This document shows, in pieces, positions 7,353-14,375 of a stretch of 15,003 nucleotides of DNA. The DNA comes from an uncultured Lachnospiraceae bacterium (GTDB lineage: Bacteria; Bacillota_A; Clostridia; Lachnospirales; Lachnospiraceae). The translations under genes and the position numbers were made by a program. The stretch lies in NCBI GenBank assembly GCA_902795835.1, contig CADBNA010000291.1:1-15003 (forward strand). The letters are read 5' to 3'. The notes beneath the pieces are model-generated. The model did no database searches and had not been told where the DNA came from. It was given only the letters and a program-made list of their open reading frames with translations. Numbering within the stretch: position 1 is the stretch's first letter; each line of letters starts with the position of its first letter.

Positions 7353-7391
7353 CATCCTCACGGTGCCGTTCCGTGAGGGTGTTTTCTTTTT
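7353..7391 (+). terminator. Terminator-like hairpin between binding-protein and permease genes
   Basis: CCTCACGG pairs perfectly with CCGTGAGG (7356-7363 with 7371-7378). The stem extends by three outer pairs, and a TGCCGTT loop and GTGTTTTCTTTTT tail complete a canonical terminator. As it sits within the operon, it probably acts partially and lowers permease and ATPase expression relative to the binding protein. Confidence 0.85.
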
Positions 7392-7450
7392 CAGCGCCCT
7401 GGAAAAGGCTTTTCTCCGGGTATTGGGAAGCGGCAGGGCCGGAGTGTGAT

Positions 7451-8473
7451 ATGAAAAACAAAAAGGCAATCCTTGTATTTTTTCTGTTGCTGGCGGCAGT
7501 CCCGGCAGTTTTTTATTCCTCACTGTTTATCGGGTCCGTTCACATTTCTCCGGAGGATATCCGGTCCATTCTTGGCTGCCTTCTGCACCGGCAGGCTCCG
7601 GAGAACCCGAATCTGTATAATCTGATTGTGCTCGTACGTATGCCGCGGCTGGTGCTGAACCTCCTGGCCGGCGCGATTCTGAGTGTGGCCGGCATTCTGA
7701 TGCAGACTCTGACGCACAATCCGCTGGCTGAGCCGTATGTGCTGGGAGTCTCTTCGGGGGCCAGTACGGGCGCCGCCGGCGCGATTGTGTTCCGGTGGTT
7801 TTCGTTTCTGCACGGAGGCAGGGTTTTCTTCTCTGCCTTCCTCTTCAGCTTCGCTGCCATTGCCATTGTTCTGTTTCTGCAGGGCAGAAGCACCAGTTCT
7901 GTCCGTCTCGTGCTGACCGGGATGGGCGTTTCCGCCTTTTTTCAGGCGGCGACCACACTGATTGTATATCTGGCGCGCGATGAAGCCCAGGCCAGGTCTG
8001 CCCAGTTCTGGATTACCGGTTCTTTTTCGGGCTCAGACTGGTCGGATGTCAGGATTGCAGCCATCGCCGCCGTTTTCCTGCTTGTCTTCTGCGCACTCAT
8101 AGAAAAAGAACTGGATCTGCTGCTTCTGGGAAAAACAGCAGCGGCAAATACCGGTATGAATGTAAGGGTCCTGCACCTGACCGTGATAACCTTCACGTCG
8201 CTGGCCGTATCGGTCATTGTGGCACAGACGGGCATCGTCGGATTTGTGGGGCTGGTGATCCCCCACATCATGCGGAAAGCTGCAGGCGCCGGACACAGAT
8301 GGCTGATTCTGACATCTTCCCTTGCGGGCGCGGCATTTCTTGCGCTGGCGGATACGGTGGCCCGCACGGCGTTTGCCCCGCAGGAGCTGCCGATCGGCGT
8401 CATGACGGCTTTCACCGGGGCGCCTGTATTCCTGTTCATTATCCAGAGGGTGTATCATGAAGATAACAGTTAA
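7451..8473 (+). CDS. FecCD-family ABC transporter permease
   Basis: This is the membrane permease of a siderophore/haem/B12-type importer, 340 residues from the ATG at 7451. About ten hydrophobic segments fit the BtuC/FecCD fold. Signatures include RMPRLVLNLLAGAILSVAG near residue 64, then HNPLAEPYVLGVSSGA, GFVGLVIPHIMR near residue 264, and a C-terminal ELPIGVMTAFTGAPVF. An upstream in-frame ATG at 7340 would make a 377-residue protein, but it would run through the terminator hairpin. GGAG lies 7 nt before 7451, so the shorter start is chosen. The 3' end overlaps the ATPase gene by 17 nt, a sign of coupled translation. Confidence 0.95.
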   Translation: MKNKKAILVFFLLLAAVPAVFYSSLFIGSVHISPEDIRSILGCLLHRQAPENPNLYNLIVLVRMPRLVLNLLAGAILSVAGILMQTLTHNPLAEPYVLGVSSGASTGAAGAIVFRWFSFLHGGRVFFSAFLFSFAAIAIVLFLQGRSTSSVRLVLTGMGVSAFFQAATTLIVYLARDEAQARSAQFWITGSFSGSDWSDVRIAAIAAVFLLVFCALIEKELDLLLLGKTAAANTGMNVRVLHLTVITFTSLAVSVIVAQTGIVGFVGLVIPHIMRKAAGAGHRWLILTSSLAGAAFLALADTVARTAFAPQELPIGVMTAFTGAPVFLFIIQRVYHEDNS

Positions 8474-9206
8474 AAATCTGACCTATGCTGTCGGAAATAG
8501 GGTGATTCTGGATCATGTCAGCGCCTGTTTCGAGGGAAGGCAGATCTGCGGGATTATCGGTGCCAACGGCAGCGGCAAAACAACCCTGCTGCGGCATATC
8601 TACCGGCAGATTCCTTCGAAAAACAGTGTTTTTGCGGACGGAACCGATATCAGTGCGATTCCCGGGAGAGAATATGCCAGAAAAGTGGCTGTAATGATGC
8701 AGCACCAGGACCTGTACGACAGTGACCTGAGGGTGTATGACGTAGTGCGGACCGGAAGGTATCCCTATAAAAAACTCTTTTCTCAGTATGACCGGCAGGA
8801 TGAGGAAATCGTGACGGAGATCATGAGGGAACATGCGCTTATGGATTACAGGAACCGGCGGCTGTCTACCCTCAGCGGCGGTGAGCTGCAGCGGGTCATG
8901 ATCTGCCGCTGCCTGGCGCAGCAGCCGGAAACCATCATCCTTGACGAACCAACCAATCATCTGGATATCCGCTACAAGCTGGAACTGATGAAAACACTGC
9001 AGTCCTTCGGCGGACTCGTAATCATGACACTTCATGACCTGAATCTGGCAGCCGGGTTCTGTGATGTGATTTTTGTCCTGAAAGACGGGCAGGTGATCGC
9101 CCGGGGAGCACCGGGAGAGATTTTTACACGCGAGATGCTGCGGGATGTCTTTCATGCGGACATTGAGCTTCATACCGCAGGCGGACGCATCTACATAGGA
9201 GTCTGA
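8457..9206 (+). CDS. ABC transporter ATP-binding protein, FepC/BtuD type
   Basis: This cytoplasmic ATPase powers the FecCD-type importer. At 249 residues it is a standard single nucleotide-binding domain. Walker A is GANGSGKTT (35-43). Q-loop glutamine lies at Q82 or Q84 in VMMQHQD. The ABC signature is LSGGE (139-143), Walker B is IILDEP (160-165) followed by the D-loop, and the switch histidine is H193 in TLHDLN. All key residues are present. It starts inside the end of the permease gene. No terminator is visible downstream, but the next gene has its own promoter. Resemblance to FepC/FecE suggests ferric-siderophore or corrinoid uptake without deciding between them. Confidence 0.95.
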   Translation: MKITVKNLTYAVGNRVILDHVSACFEGRQICGIIGANGSGKTTLLRHIYRQIPSKNSVFADGTDISAIPGREYARKVAVMMQHQDLYDSDLRVYDVVRTGRYPYKKLFSQYDRQDEEIVTEIMREHALMDYRNRRLSTLSGGELQRVMICRCLAQQPETIILDEPTNHLDIRYKLELMKTLQSFGGLVIMTLHDLNLAAGFCDVIFVLKDGQVIARGAPGEIFTREMLRDVFHADIELHTAGGRIYIGV

Positions 9207-9269
9207 GAATGGGGCCGGAGAAGCTGTCCGGATGGCACAGGCTGGAGTAAAGAATGGCACAGGACCCGT

Positions 9270-9298
9270 TTGACATTTTGAACGGGGCATCTTATACT
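9270..9298 (+). promoter_or_regulatory. Sigma-70-type promoter of the DUF805 gene
   Basis: TTGACA (perfect -35) and TATACT (five of six for -10) are spaced by 17 bp. The predicted start near 9305 gives a leader of about 49 nt that ends in AGGAGG (9339-9344), 9 nt before the ATG. Confidence 0.78.
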
Positions 9299-9353
9299 CT
9301 GAATAGTAAGGGGTTTTAACAGGAGTATACATAATTTCAGGAGGTATGAGAAT

Positions 9354-9749
9354 ATGACTTTTACAGAAGCGATCCAGTCCGTTTTCTCAAAATATGCGGT
9401 TTTTGAAGGCAGGGCAAGACGAAGCGAATACTGGTACTTTGTGCTGTTTACCATGCTTGTAAATGTGGTTCTGAATATAGGAACCAGCCTTGTGGGGGGT
9501 TCGCATTTTGCCTGGGTCTTTACCGGGGCATCCGGGCTGTTCAGCCTGGCCACTTTGATCCCGGGCCTTGCCGTGTCATGGAGAAGACTGCATGACATCG
9601 GAAAGAGCGGCGCCTGGTACCTGCTCGTTCTGATTCCGCTTGTCGGCAGCATTATTCTGCTGATCTGGTGCTGTCAGGACAGTCAGCCGGGCAGCAACAT
9701 GTACGGCCCGAACCCCAAGGGCATGCAGGGGAATCCGATGAATTACTGA
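9354..9749 (+). CDS. DUF805 family small membrane protein
   Basis: This 131-residue inner-membrane protein belongs to DUF805 (the E. coli YhaH/YhaI group), whose function is not established. Family marks are clear: FEGRARRSEYWYF (residues 17-29), SWRRLHDIGKSGAW (75-88) and the C-terminal DSQPGSNMYGPNPKG (109-123). Three to four hydrophobic segments lie at about 26-45, 55-73 and 86-106. Both termini are probably cytoplasmic; this is inferred. The gene has its own promoter, an ideal ribosome binding site and a likely terminator, so it is probably monocistronic. Confidence 0.92.
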   Translation: MTFTEAIQSVFSKYAVFEGRARRSEYWYFVLFTMLVNVVLNIGTSLVGGSHFAWVFTGASGLFSLATLIPGLAVSWRRLHDIGKSGAWYLLVLIPLVGSIILLIWCCQDSQPGSNMYGPNPKGMQGNPMNY

Positions 9750-9761
9750 GTGGTGGAAAAG

Positions 9762-9809
9762 GAAGGCACAGCATTGATGCAGTTTTGCATTAATGATGCG
9801 CTTTCTTTG
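9762..9809 (+). terminator. Probable terminator after the DUF805 gene
   Basis: An imperfect hairpin joins an inner stem TGATGCA/TGCATTA (loop GTTT), a middle GCAT/ATGC pairing with a bulge, and an outer GAAGGC/GCTTTC. A TTTGTCT tail follows. It is less regular than the other terminators in the window. Confidence 0.5.
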
Positions 9810-9823
9810 TCTCTGGCAGCCTG

Positions 9824-9847
9824 ATATTCGAACAGCTTTTTGAATAT
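9824..9847. promoter_or_regulatory. 24-bp near-palindrome, candidate activator-binding site
   Basis: The half-sites ATATTCGAACAG and CTTTTTGAATAT are reverse complements at 10 of 12 positions. The centre at 9835/9836 lies about 100 bp upstream of the start predicted from the sigma-54-like element at 9910-9927. That is a usual distance for an enhancer-binding protein. No protein can be named. Confidence 0.4.
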
Positions 9848-9909
9848 TATTACAGGCAGGAGCGTCTGTATCCGTAAATAACAATAAGTACAAACCCATT
9901 CCGGAAATT

Positions 9910-9927
9910 TTGGCACAAAAAATGCTT
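9910..9927 (+). promoter_or_regulatory. Sigma-54-like -24/-12 element upstream of the creatininase-family gene
   Basis: TTGGCAC is followed by ATGCTT with GG (9912-9913) and GC (9924-9925) exactly 10 bp apart, the invariant spacing of sigma-54 promoters. One mismatch to the consensus TTGC block is seen (A for the first T). Start would be near 9937. A sigma-70-like alternative sits downstream at 9935-9962: TTGCCA, 16 bp, TATTCT. Confidence 0.45.
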
Positions 9928-9940
9928 ATTACACTTGCCA

Positions 9941-9966
9941 GTACAGAGTGATCCGCTATTCTGTAC
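9941..9966. repeat. Inverted repeat near the predicted start site of the creatininase-family gene
   Basis: GTACAGA (9941-9947) and TCTGTAC (9960-9966) are perfect 7-bp arms around a 12-nt spacer. The repeat covers the spacer and -10 of the sigma-70-like alternative promoter. It could be a repressor operator or a hairpin at the very 5' end of the mRNA. Confidence 0.4.
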
Positions 9967-10045
9967 GTGTTATCATTTTTGTACCTTTCGCGTCAAGGAC
10001 GCTCTGGTAAAAGCAGTTATCTATGTAAACTGAAAGGAGATCATT

Positions 10046-10972
10046 ATGGCAAACAAACAGACAGAATTCAAACTGGACAGAAGAGACTCTGTATTCTTTG
10101 AGAACAACACAGCTCCGGTCAACATTGCTTATGCAAAAGAAGTCAACGATGTAGCCATCCTGCCCCTGGGCGCGATTGAGCAGCACGGAGCCTTCTGCCC
10201 GAACGGAATGGATACTTTCAATGCGATCGGCCTGGCTGAAAAAGTTGCCCTGAAGTCCGGCGCCACCGTTCTTCCGAGCCCGATGTACGGCGGACATCCC
10301 TACATGCATATGGGTATGCCGGGAACCATCGCTCTGAACTATGAGACCAATATCATGCTGATTCACGACATCATCGCCGGCGCTGCCAATGTCGGCTACA
10401 ACAAGTTCCTGCTTCTGGTTGCACACGGCGCTGACAGCAGCTTCATTACCGCTGTTCACAGACTCGGCATGGAAGGCTACTTCACCGTTGCCGGCACATG
10501 GTATGATTTCCTTCGCGATGACAAGCACATCCTGGAAGACTATATGTGGCATGCAGATGAGGCCGAGGCTTCCATGGGCCTGTCCCTGTATCCGGAACTG
10601 ATGCATATGGATCTCGTAGAAGACGGCGCCGGCACCCCGATCGTCGACGGCAAGTGGAAAATGGCTCCGGGCGAGTCTTCTCATCCGTGGCAGTTCTATC
10701 ATTTCGCCGGCACATTTGCTCTTCTTGAGAGAGATGATCTGGATAACGGTGTTATCGGCAATCCGACCAAGGCCACAAAGGAAAAGGGCGATGCTCTGGT
10801 AGAGCGCGCTGTCGAAGGCTACAGCCAGTTCATTACCGATCTGCTTGAGAAGCATCCGGTCGGCGTGAACCCGCTTGGATTCCGCAATCCGTTCGGCTTC
10901 AACGGCTTCAATGGCGGAAGATGGTTTGAGTTTGACGAGCAGCATGACGAGAAGGGCCGCTTCAAAAAGTAA
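10046..10972 (+). CDS. Creatininase-family metallohydrolase
   Basis: This 308-residue cytoplasmic protein belongs to the creatininase (creatinine amidohydrolase) family, metal-dependent enzymes that open cyclic or linear amides. E45, H47 and D56 in AIEQHGAFCPNGMD match metal ligands E34, H36 and D45 of Pseudomonas creatininase in spacing. H127 in VAHGAD occupies the next ligand position, and HADEAEAS (169-176) matches the later HAGEAETS block. GVIGNPTKATKEKG (236-249) is a further family mark. The usual GHGGN motif is altered to AHGAD, so the true substrate may differ from creatinine. Codons look strongly biased (mostly AAC, TTC, ATC, CTG, GGC), unlike its neighbours, suggesting high expression. 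AAAGGAGAT precedes the ATG closely. It is alone on its transcript, with elaborate upstream signals. Confidence 0.88.
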   Translation: MANKQTEFKLDRRDSVFFENNTAPVNIAYAKEVNDVAILPLGAIEQHGAFCPNGMDTFNAIGLAEKVALKSGATVLPSPMYGGHPYMHMGMPGTIALNYETNIMLIHDIIAGAANVGYNKFLLLVAHGADSSFITAVHRLGMEGYFTVAGTWYDFLRDDKHILEDYMWHADEAEASMGLSLYPELMHMDLVEDGAGTPIVDGKWKMAPGESSHPWQFYHFAGTFALLERDDLDNGVIGNPTKATKEKGDALVERAVEGYSQFITDLLEKHPVGVNPLGFRNPFGFNGFNGGRWFEFDEQHDEKGRFKK

Positions 10973-11022
10973 GCTGTCCGGCTGTGATATCGGAGAACAG
11001 AGTCTTATAAAAATATAAAATA

Positions 11023-11052
11023 AGGAGACCGGCTGCCATATGCCGGTCTCTT
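11023..11052. terminator. Bidirectional terminator between convergent genes
   Basis: GAGACCGGC (11025-11033) and GCCGGTCTC (11042-11050) form a 9-bp stem, with two more weak outer pairs. The minus-strand reading is followed by a T-rich TTATTTTATATTTTTA tract, so it works best for the kinase operon. The plus-strand tail (TTCTGCTGTT) is poorer but could still end the creatininase-family transcript. Confidence 0.8.
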
Positions 11053-11093
11053 CTGCTGTTGAAAAGACAGGGGAGAGTTCGCTGTCACCCTTA

Positions 11094-12104
11094 TCATTGT
11101 ACTGTTTGTTTATCAGGGGTGACAGAAACCAGGCCCCTGTTTTTCTGCACTTCAAGAAACGCTTTCGTCTCTTCCAGCGGGCGTATGCCTGCGTTGGCGC
11201 CGACGGCCTGTATGACGCAGGCCGCGCTGGCTGTGCCCAGTCTGACGCAGTCCTCGTGTGACATGCCCTGCAGGATTCCGGTCAGAAAACCGGAGACAAA
11301 GGCATCTCCGGCGCCTGTGGAATCCAGGACCGGGACATCGCAGGTACCGCACCAGAATTCTTCTTCTGCGCTGCGGAAATATGAGCCGCGAGACCCCAGC
11401 TTGATGACAACATTCCGCACGCCTTCTGCCAGAAAGTATCCGGCGATCCGGCGCTCATCGGATGTTCCCGCGATTTTTTCCGCCTGTTCGATGCTGGGGA
11501 GAAAATAGTCCAGGTGCGGATAGCAGCAATGAATGACGGCATCCCACCTGCCGGAGAGATCACTGGTCACATCCATAGATGTGATGACGCCGCGGGACTG
11601 CGCTTCCCGGAGAACACCGGCCGCACCTTCCCCGTCAAATCCGGTCAGGTGGAACGTGCTGCCGATCTGCAGCAGGCGGCATCGGTCCAGCAGCTGCAGG
11701 TCGATATCCTGTGCGCAGAGTTCCCTGCTGGTGCCCGGATAATAGAAAAAGGCCCGCTCTTTATCTTCTCTGATCAGGATGGTCATCTTGGCCTGCGGCG
11801 TGTCCGTGCGGGTAACGTGGGTCATATCAATGCCTGCCGTCCGGCCCAGCTGAAGCAGATGCTCTCCGATGACGTCTGTACTGAAGCGCCCCGCACAGCA
11901 GACCCGGTTACCCAGCTTTGCCAGGTCGATTGCATTGTTGAAGGCGTCTCCGCCGGGACGGATCCGGATTTCATCCGTTTTTTCGGCAAACGCATCAAAG
12001 TGTATATTTTTCACCCCGCTGACGATAATGTCAGCCAGCATTTCCCCGATACACAGGACGTCAAAATCTTTTGACGCCCTGTTTTTTTCCTCTTTTTCAG
12101 ACAT
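11094..12104 (-). CDS. PfkB-family carbohydrate/nucleoside kinase
   Basis: This is an ATP-dependent kinase of the ribokinase/PfkB superfamily, 336 residues. Signature 1 is RPGGDAFNNAIDLAKLG (49-65). Signature 2 is DSTGAGDAFVSGFL (261-274) with the anion hole GAGD and catalytic base D267. The fold is complete, with a lid region of about residues 22-48 and 95-125. The sugar or nucleoside substrate cannot be read; fructose, ribose, KDG and nucleosides are all possible. It starts 25 nt after the stop of the C69 peptidase gene, and GGGGGA sits about 12 nt before its ATG. No promoter was seen in the gap, so it is probably the second gene of that operon. The hairpin at 11023-11052 closes the transcript. 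Confidence 0.92.
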   Translation of the reverse strand: MSEKEEKNRASKDFDVLCIGEMLADIIVSGVKNIHFDAFAEKTDEIRIRPGGDAFNNAIDLAKLGNRVCCAGRFSTDVIGEHLLQLGRTAGIDMTHVTRTDTPQAKMTILIREDKERAFFYYPGTSRELCAQDIDLQLLDRCRLLQIGSTFHLTGFDGEGAAGVLREAQSRGVITSMDVTSDLSGRWDAVIHCCYPHLDYFLPSIEQAEKIAGTSDERRIAGYFLAEGVRNVVIKLGSRGSYFRSAEEEFWCGTCDVPVLDSTGAGDAFVSGFLTGILQGMSHEDCVRLGTASAACVIQAVGANAGIRPLEETKAFLEVQKNRGLVSVTPDKQTVQ

Positions 12105-12129
12105 ATCGATTATTTTTCCCCCGGCTGTT

Positions 12130-13635
12130 TCATGCGTCAGATCTGGAGAATGCGTTTTTCATCCGGCAGCTGGTCTCATACAGGACCAGGTCCAGAACCT
12201 CTCCTGTGTGTTTTTGCAGCATATCTGCCAGCTCCTGGTTGGCATCCCGGATTGCAGCGGATACTTCCTGCCGGGCTGCCGCCCCGTCCGGATCCGCAAG
12301 GATTGCGCGGATGTCCCGGTCACACCGGTTCAGAATGGCATGCGCCTCACTTTGTACCCGGCTCTGATAGCGCTCGATATGAATCCGGCACGCACTGTAT
12401 TGTGCGTCGGCAAGTGCGGCAATCAGACGGCAGTTCCAGTAGAAGCTGGACGTATCGACGGCAGCCTCCGCATGGGAGAGGTAGGCGGGCACTTCTTCCG
12501 TATTCGTATAGAAGGGGATAAATGTATTGAAAACATTGGATCCGAATGTCAGCCATTCTACCGCGCAGACCGGATCAGGTACATACGGCCGCAGCTGCAG
12601 CAGAGCCAGAAAATCTGTCCGGTTGATGCCGATGCAGCGGTACGCGCCGCGCATAGAAGAGTCTCCGGAGGTTCCATAGGGATCATACGGTGTTCCCTGG
12701 AAATGACCGGACAGGATATATTTGACATCCTCTACCGTAATTTTCTTCTCGGGTCTGAGACTCCAGGGAAGATCGTCATCCGTGGGCAGGTACCGGGTAT
12801 CCGGGCTGTCCCGGCGGAATGTCCGGGGATTAAAATACCTGCACATGGACCAGGCGCGGGGTGTGTTGTAGATGCGGTCGGCATCATCGTGCGTGCCAAA
12901 GGCATCTCTGGGATTCAGGGTTCCGTCTGCGGACAGATCCAGATGATACTCTGCAATAAACTCTCTCATATCGCGGGAACACAGATGGCTGATCCCCTCT
13001 CCGAGGGCGTCTTCCAGATCAAAGCTGTCAATACCCGATTGGTTGGGCACGACGACATACTGATCATCAGGTACTTTTTTGGCAATCCAGTGGTGTCCGC
13101 CCAGGGTCTCCATCCACCAGATTTCCTCCCGGTCGGAAAAGGCGATGCCATTCATTTCGTATGTGCCATATGTTTCCAGGAGTTCCGCCAGACGGAGCAC
13201 CCCTTCCCGGGCGCTGCGGATATAGGGCAGAACCAGGGTTACAATATCTTCCTCGCCGATGCCGCCGGGCTGTTCCGGCCTGCCGTTCTCTTCCGGGCGG
13301 AAGACGACCAGGGGATCTGCGCCCAGCACACGTTCATTGGAAGCGATGGTCTCCGTGGCAGTCATGGCCACATTGGCGGCATTGATGCCTGCGCCGGCCC
13401 AGATTCCCTTTCCGTCAAGGGCGTTCGGAACCGCCGTGTAGCGCAGGGGGTTGTCCGGAAGACGGATTTCAAAATGTCCGAGTACAGAGCGGTACAGGCG
13501 CGGCTGTTCTTCCGGAGAGATGACAGAGAGCTTCTTAGGCTTAAAACGACCGGCGCTGGAATCATCATTGCGGGCAATCATGGTAGAACCGTCGTAGGTC
13601 GCCTTGCGGCCGACCAGAAGGGTTGTACAGGACAT
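12130..13635 (-). CDS. C69 family dipeptidase (Ntn hydrolase, PepD-like)
   Basis: This is a peptidase family C69 protein, like Lactobacillus dipeptidase PepDA, that cleaves dipeptides with an N-terminal nucleophile mechanism. The 501-residue frame starts at the ATG at 13635, giving MSCTTLLVGRKATYDGS. C3 is the expected catalytic cysteine, exposed after removal of the first residues, and ARNDD follows as in known members. A longer frame starting at 13689 would bury this cysteine under 18 extra residues. An AGGAGG (13645-13650) 9 nt before 13635 confirms the shorter start. There is no signal peptide, so it should act in the cytoplasm, though some relatives are secreted. It is the first gene of an operon with the PfkB kinase. 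A good promoter lies upstream. Confidence 0.92.
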   Translation of the reverse strand: MSCTTLLVGRKATYDGSTMIARNDDSSAGRFKPKKLSVISPEEQPRLYRSVLGHFEIRLPDNPLRYTAVPNALDGKGIWAGAGINAANVAMTATETIASNERVLGADPLVVFRPEENGRPEQPGGIGEEDIVTLVLPYIRSAREGVLRLAELLETYGTYEMNGIAFSDREEIWWMETLGGHHWIAKKVPDDQYVVVPNQSGIDSFDLEDALGEGISHLCSRDMREFIAEYHLDLSADGTLNPRDAFGTHDDADRIYNTPRAWSMCRYFNPRTFRRDSPDTRYLPTDDDLPWSLRPEKKITVEDVKYILSGHFQGTPYDPYGTSGDSSMRGAYRCIGINRTDFLALLQLRPYVPDPVCAVEWLTFGSNVFNTFIPFYTNTEEVPAYLSHAEAAVDTSSFYWNCRLIAALADAQYSACRIHIERYQSRVQSEAHAILNRCDRDIRAILADPDGAAARQEVSAAIRDANQELADMLQKHTGEVLDLVLYETSCRMKNAFSRSDA

Positions 13636-13710
13636 GGATAAATACCTCCTTTGATTAGCTGTATAAGATATGCAGGTACGCATCTGCACTGTTGAATGCC
13701 GTATTCCTGT

Positions 13711-13739
13711 ATTTTAGCACCGCCGTCTGCTCCGTACAA
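13711..13739 (-). promoter_or_regulatory. Sigma-70-type promoter of the C69 peptidase/PfkB kinase operon
   Basis: On the minus strand TTGTAC (13739-13734) and TAAAAT (13716-13711) are separated by 17 bp, with an extended -10 TG two bases before the -10. Start would fall near 13704, a leader of about 69 nt. An imperfect dyad GCAGATGCGTACCTGC lies within that leader at about 13672-13687 and may be an operator. Confidence 0.65.
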
Positions 13740-13799
13740 GGACGGAAGGAAACTCTGACAAAATCGACAATTCCGGTTTAATCGGGCCGGCAAATCCTG

Positions 13800-13805
13800 T
13801 ATAAT
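13800..13805 (+). promoter_or_regulatory. -10 box upstream of the transposase remnant
   Basis: A perfect TATAAT is present 31 nt before the ATG at 13836. The sequence 17 bp further upstream, TTTAAT, is a poor -35. A GGAGA sits 10 nt or so before the start codon. Confidence 0.4.
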
Positions 13806-13835
13806 AAAAAAATCAAAAGACGGAGACGGTACACT

Positions 13836-14312
13836 ATGAAACAACAATCCTTCAGTGATATTGAATATGCGAACCGCCGGCGGAAAACCCGGCGGGAAAA
13901 ATTCCTGGATTCCATGAATGAAATCGTACCGTGGAGCGAGTGGCGGGAAATGATCCGGCCGTTCTATTACAGAAGCAGGCGCGGCCGCAGGCCGAAAGAC
14001 CTGGAGGTTATGCTCCGCATGTATCTCATGCAGACCTGGTACAGCCTGTCTGCTGAAGGGATGGAAGAAGCCGCCTGTGACAGCTATGCCATGAGAAGCT
14101 TTCTGGGAATCAATTTTATAGACGAGCAGGTCCCGGACGCCACCACCCTGCTGCGCTTCCGCCGCCTGCTGGAAAAGCATGAACTCGATAAAAGGATCAG
14201 CCGGGATCTGGACATCCGCCTCAAAAAGGCCGGCCTGGTCATGCATGGGGGAACCGTCACGGATGCCGTGCTCCGTGCAATATCTGCAGTGGATACGGAG
14301 CAGGAAAAGTGA
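13836..14312 (+). pseudogene. Truncated IS5-type transposase (N-terminal DUF772 part)
   Basis: The 158-residue product matches the N-terminal half of IS5-family transposases: MKQQSFSDIEYANRRRKTRR at the start, then DSYAMRSFLGINFIDEQVPDATTLLRFRRLLEKH and MHGGTVTDA near the end. Full-length members are about 300-340 residues and continue past this point into the DDE catalytic domain. Here similarity stops after TDA and the frame ends 14 codons later. The first catalytic aspartate may be the D of TDA, but the others are absent, so it cannot transpose. No terminal inverted repeats were seen. It may be a decayed remnant or a short gene retained as a DNA-binding protein; the former is more likely. 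Confidence 0.8.
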
Positions 14313-14319
14313 TACAATA
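14291..14319 (+). promoter_or_regulatory. Candidate promoter for thpR inside the transposase remnant end
   Basis: TGGATA (14291-14296) and TACAAT (14314-14319) are 17 bp apart, with an extended TG before the -10. Start near 14326 gives a leader of about 50 nt. Consensus match is moderate. Confidence 0.45.
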
Positions 14320-14375
14320 GTAACTGCAATTCCGGATTCCGGAGCAGGATATGAAGACCGGGGGGAACGATCCGC

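Noticed and set aside
9223..9240. CCGGA/TCCGG short hairpin after the ATPase gene
   Set aside because: Only 5 bp with no T tract; not supported as a terminator.
9956..11155. 399-residue minus-strand frame over the creatininase-family gene
   Set aside because: It crosses the terminator and the promoter region, and the plus-strand gene is clear.
11869..13641. 590-residue plus-strand frame opposite the PfkB and C69 genes
   Set aside because: It spans two well-recognised minus-strand genes, has a cysteine- and proline-rich, low-similarity composition, and lacks a ribosome binding site. It is an antisense shadow.
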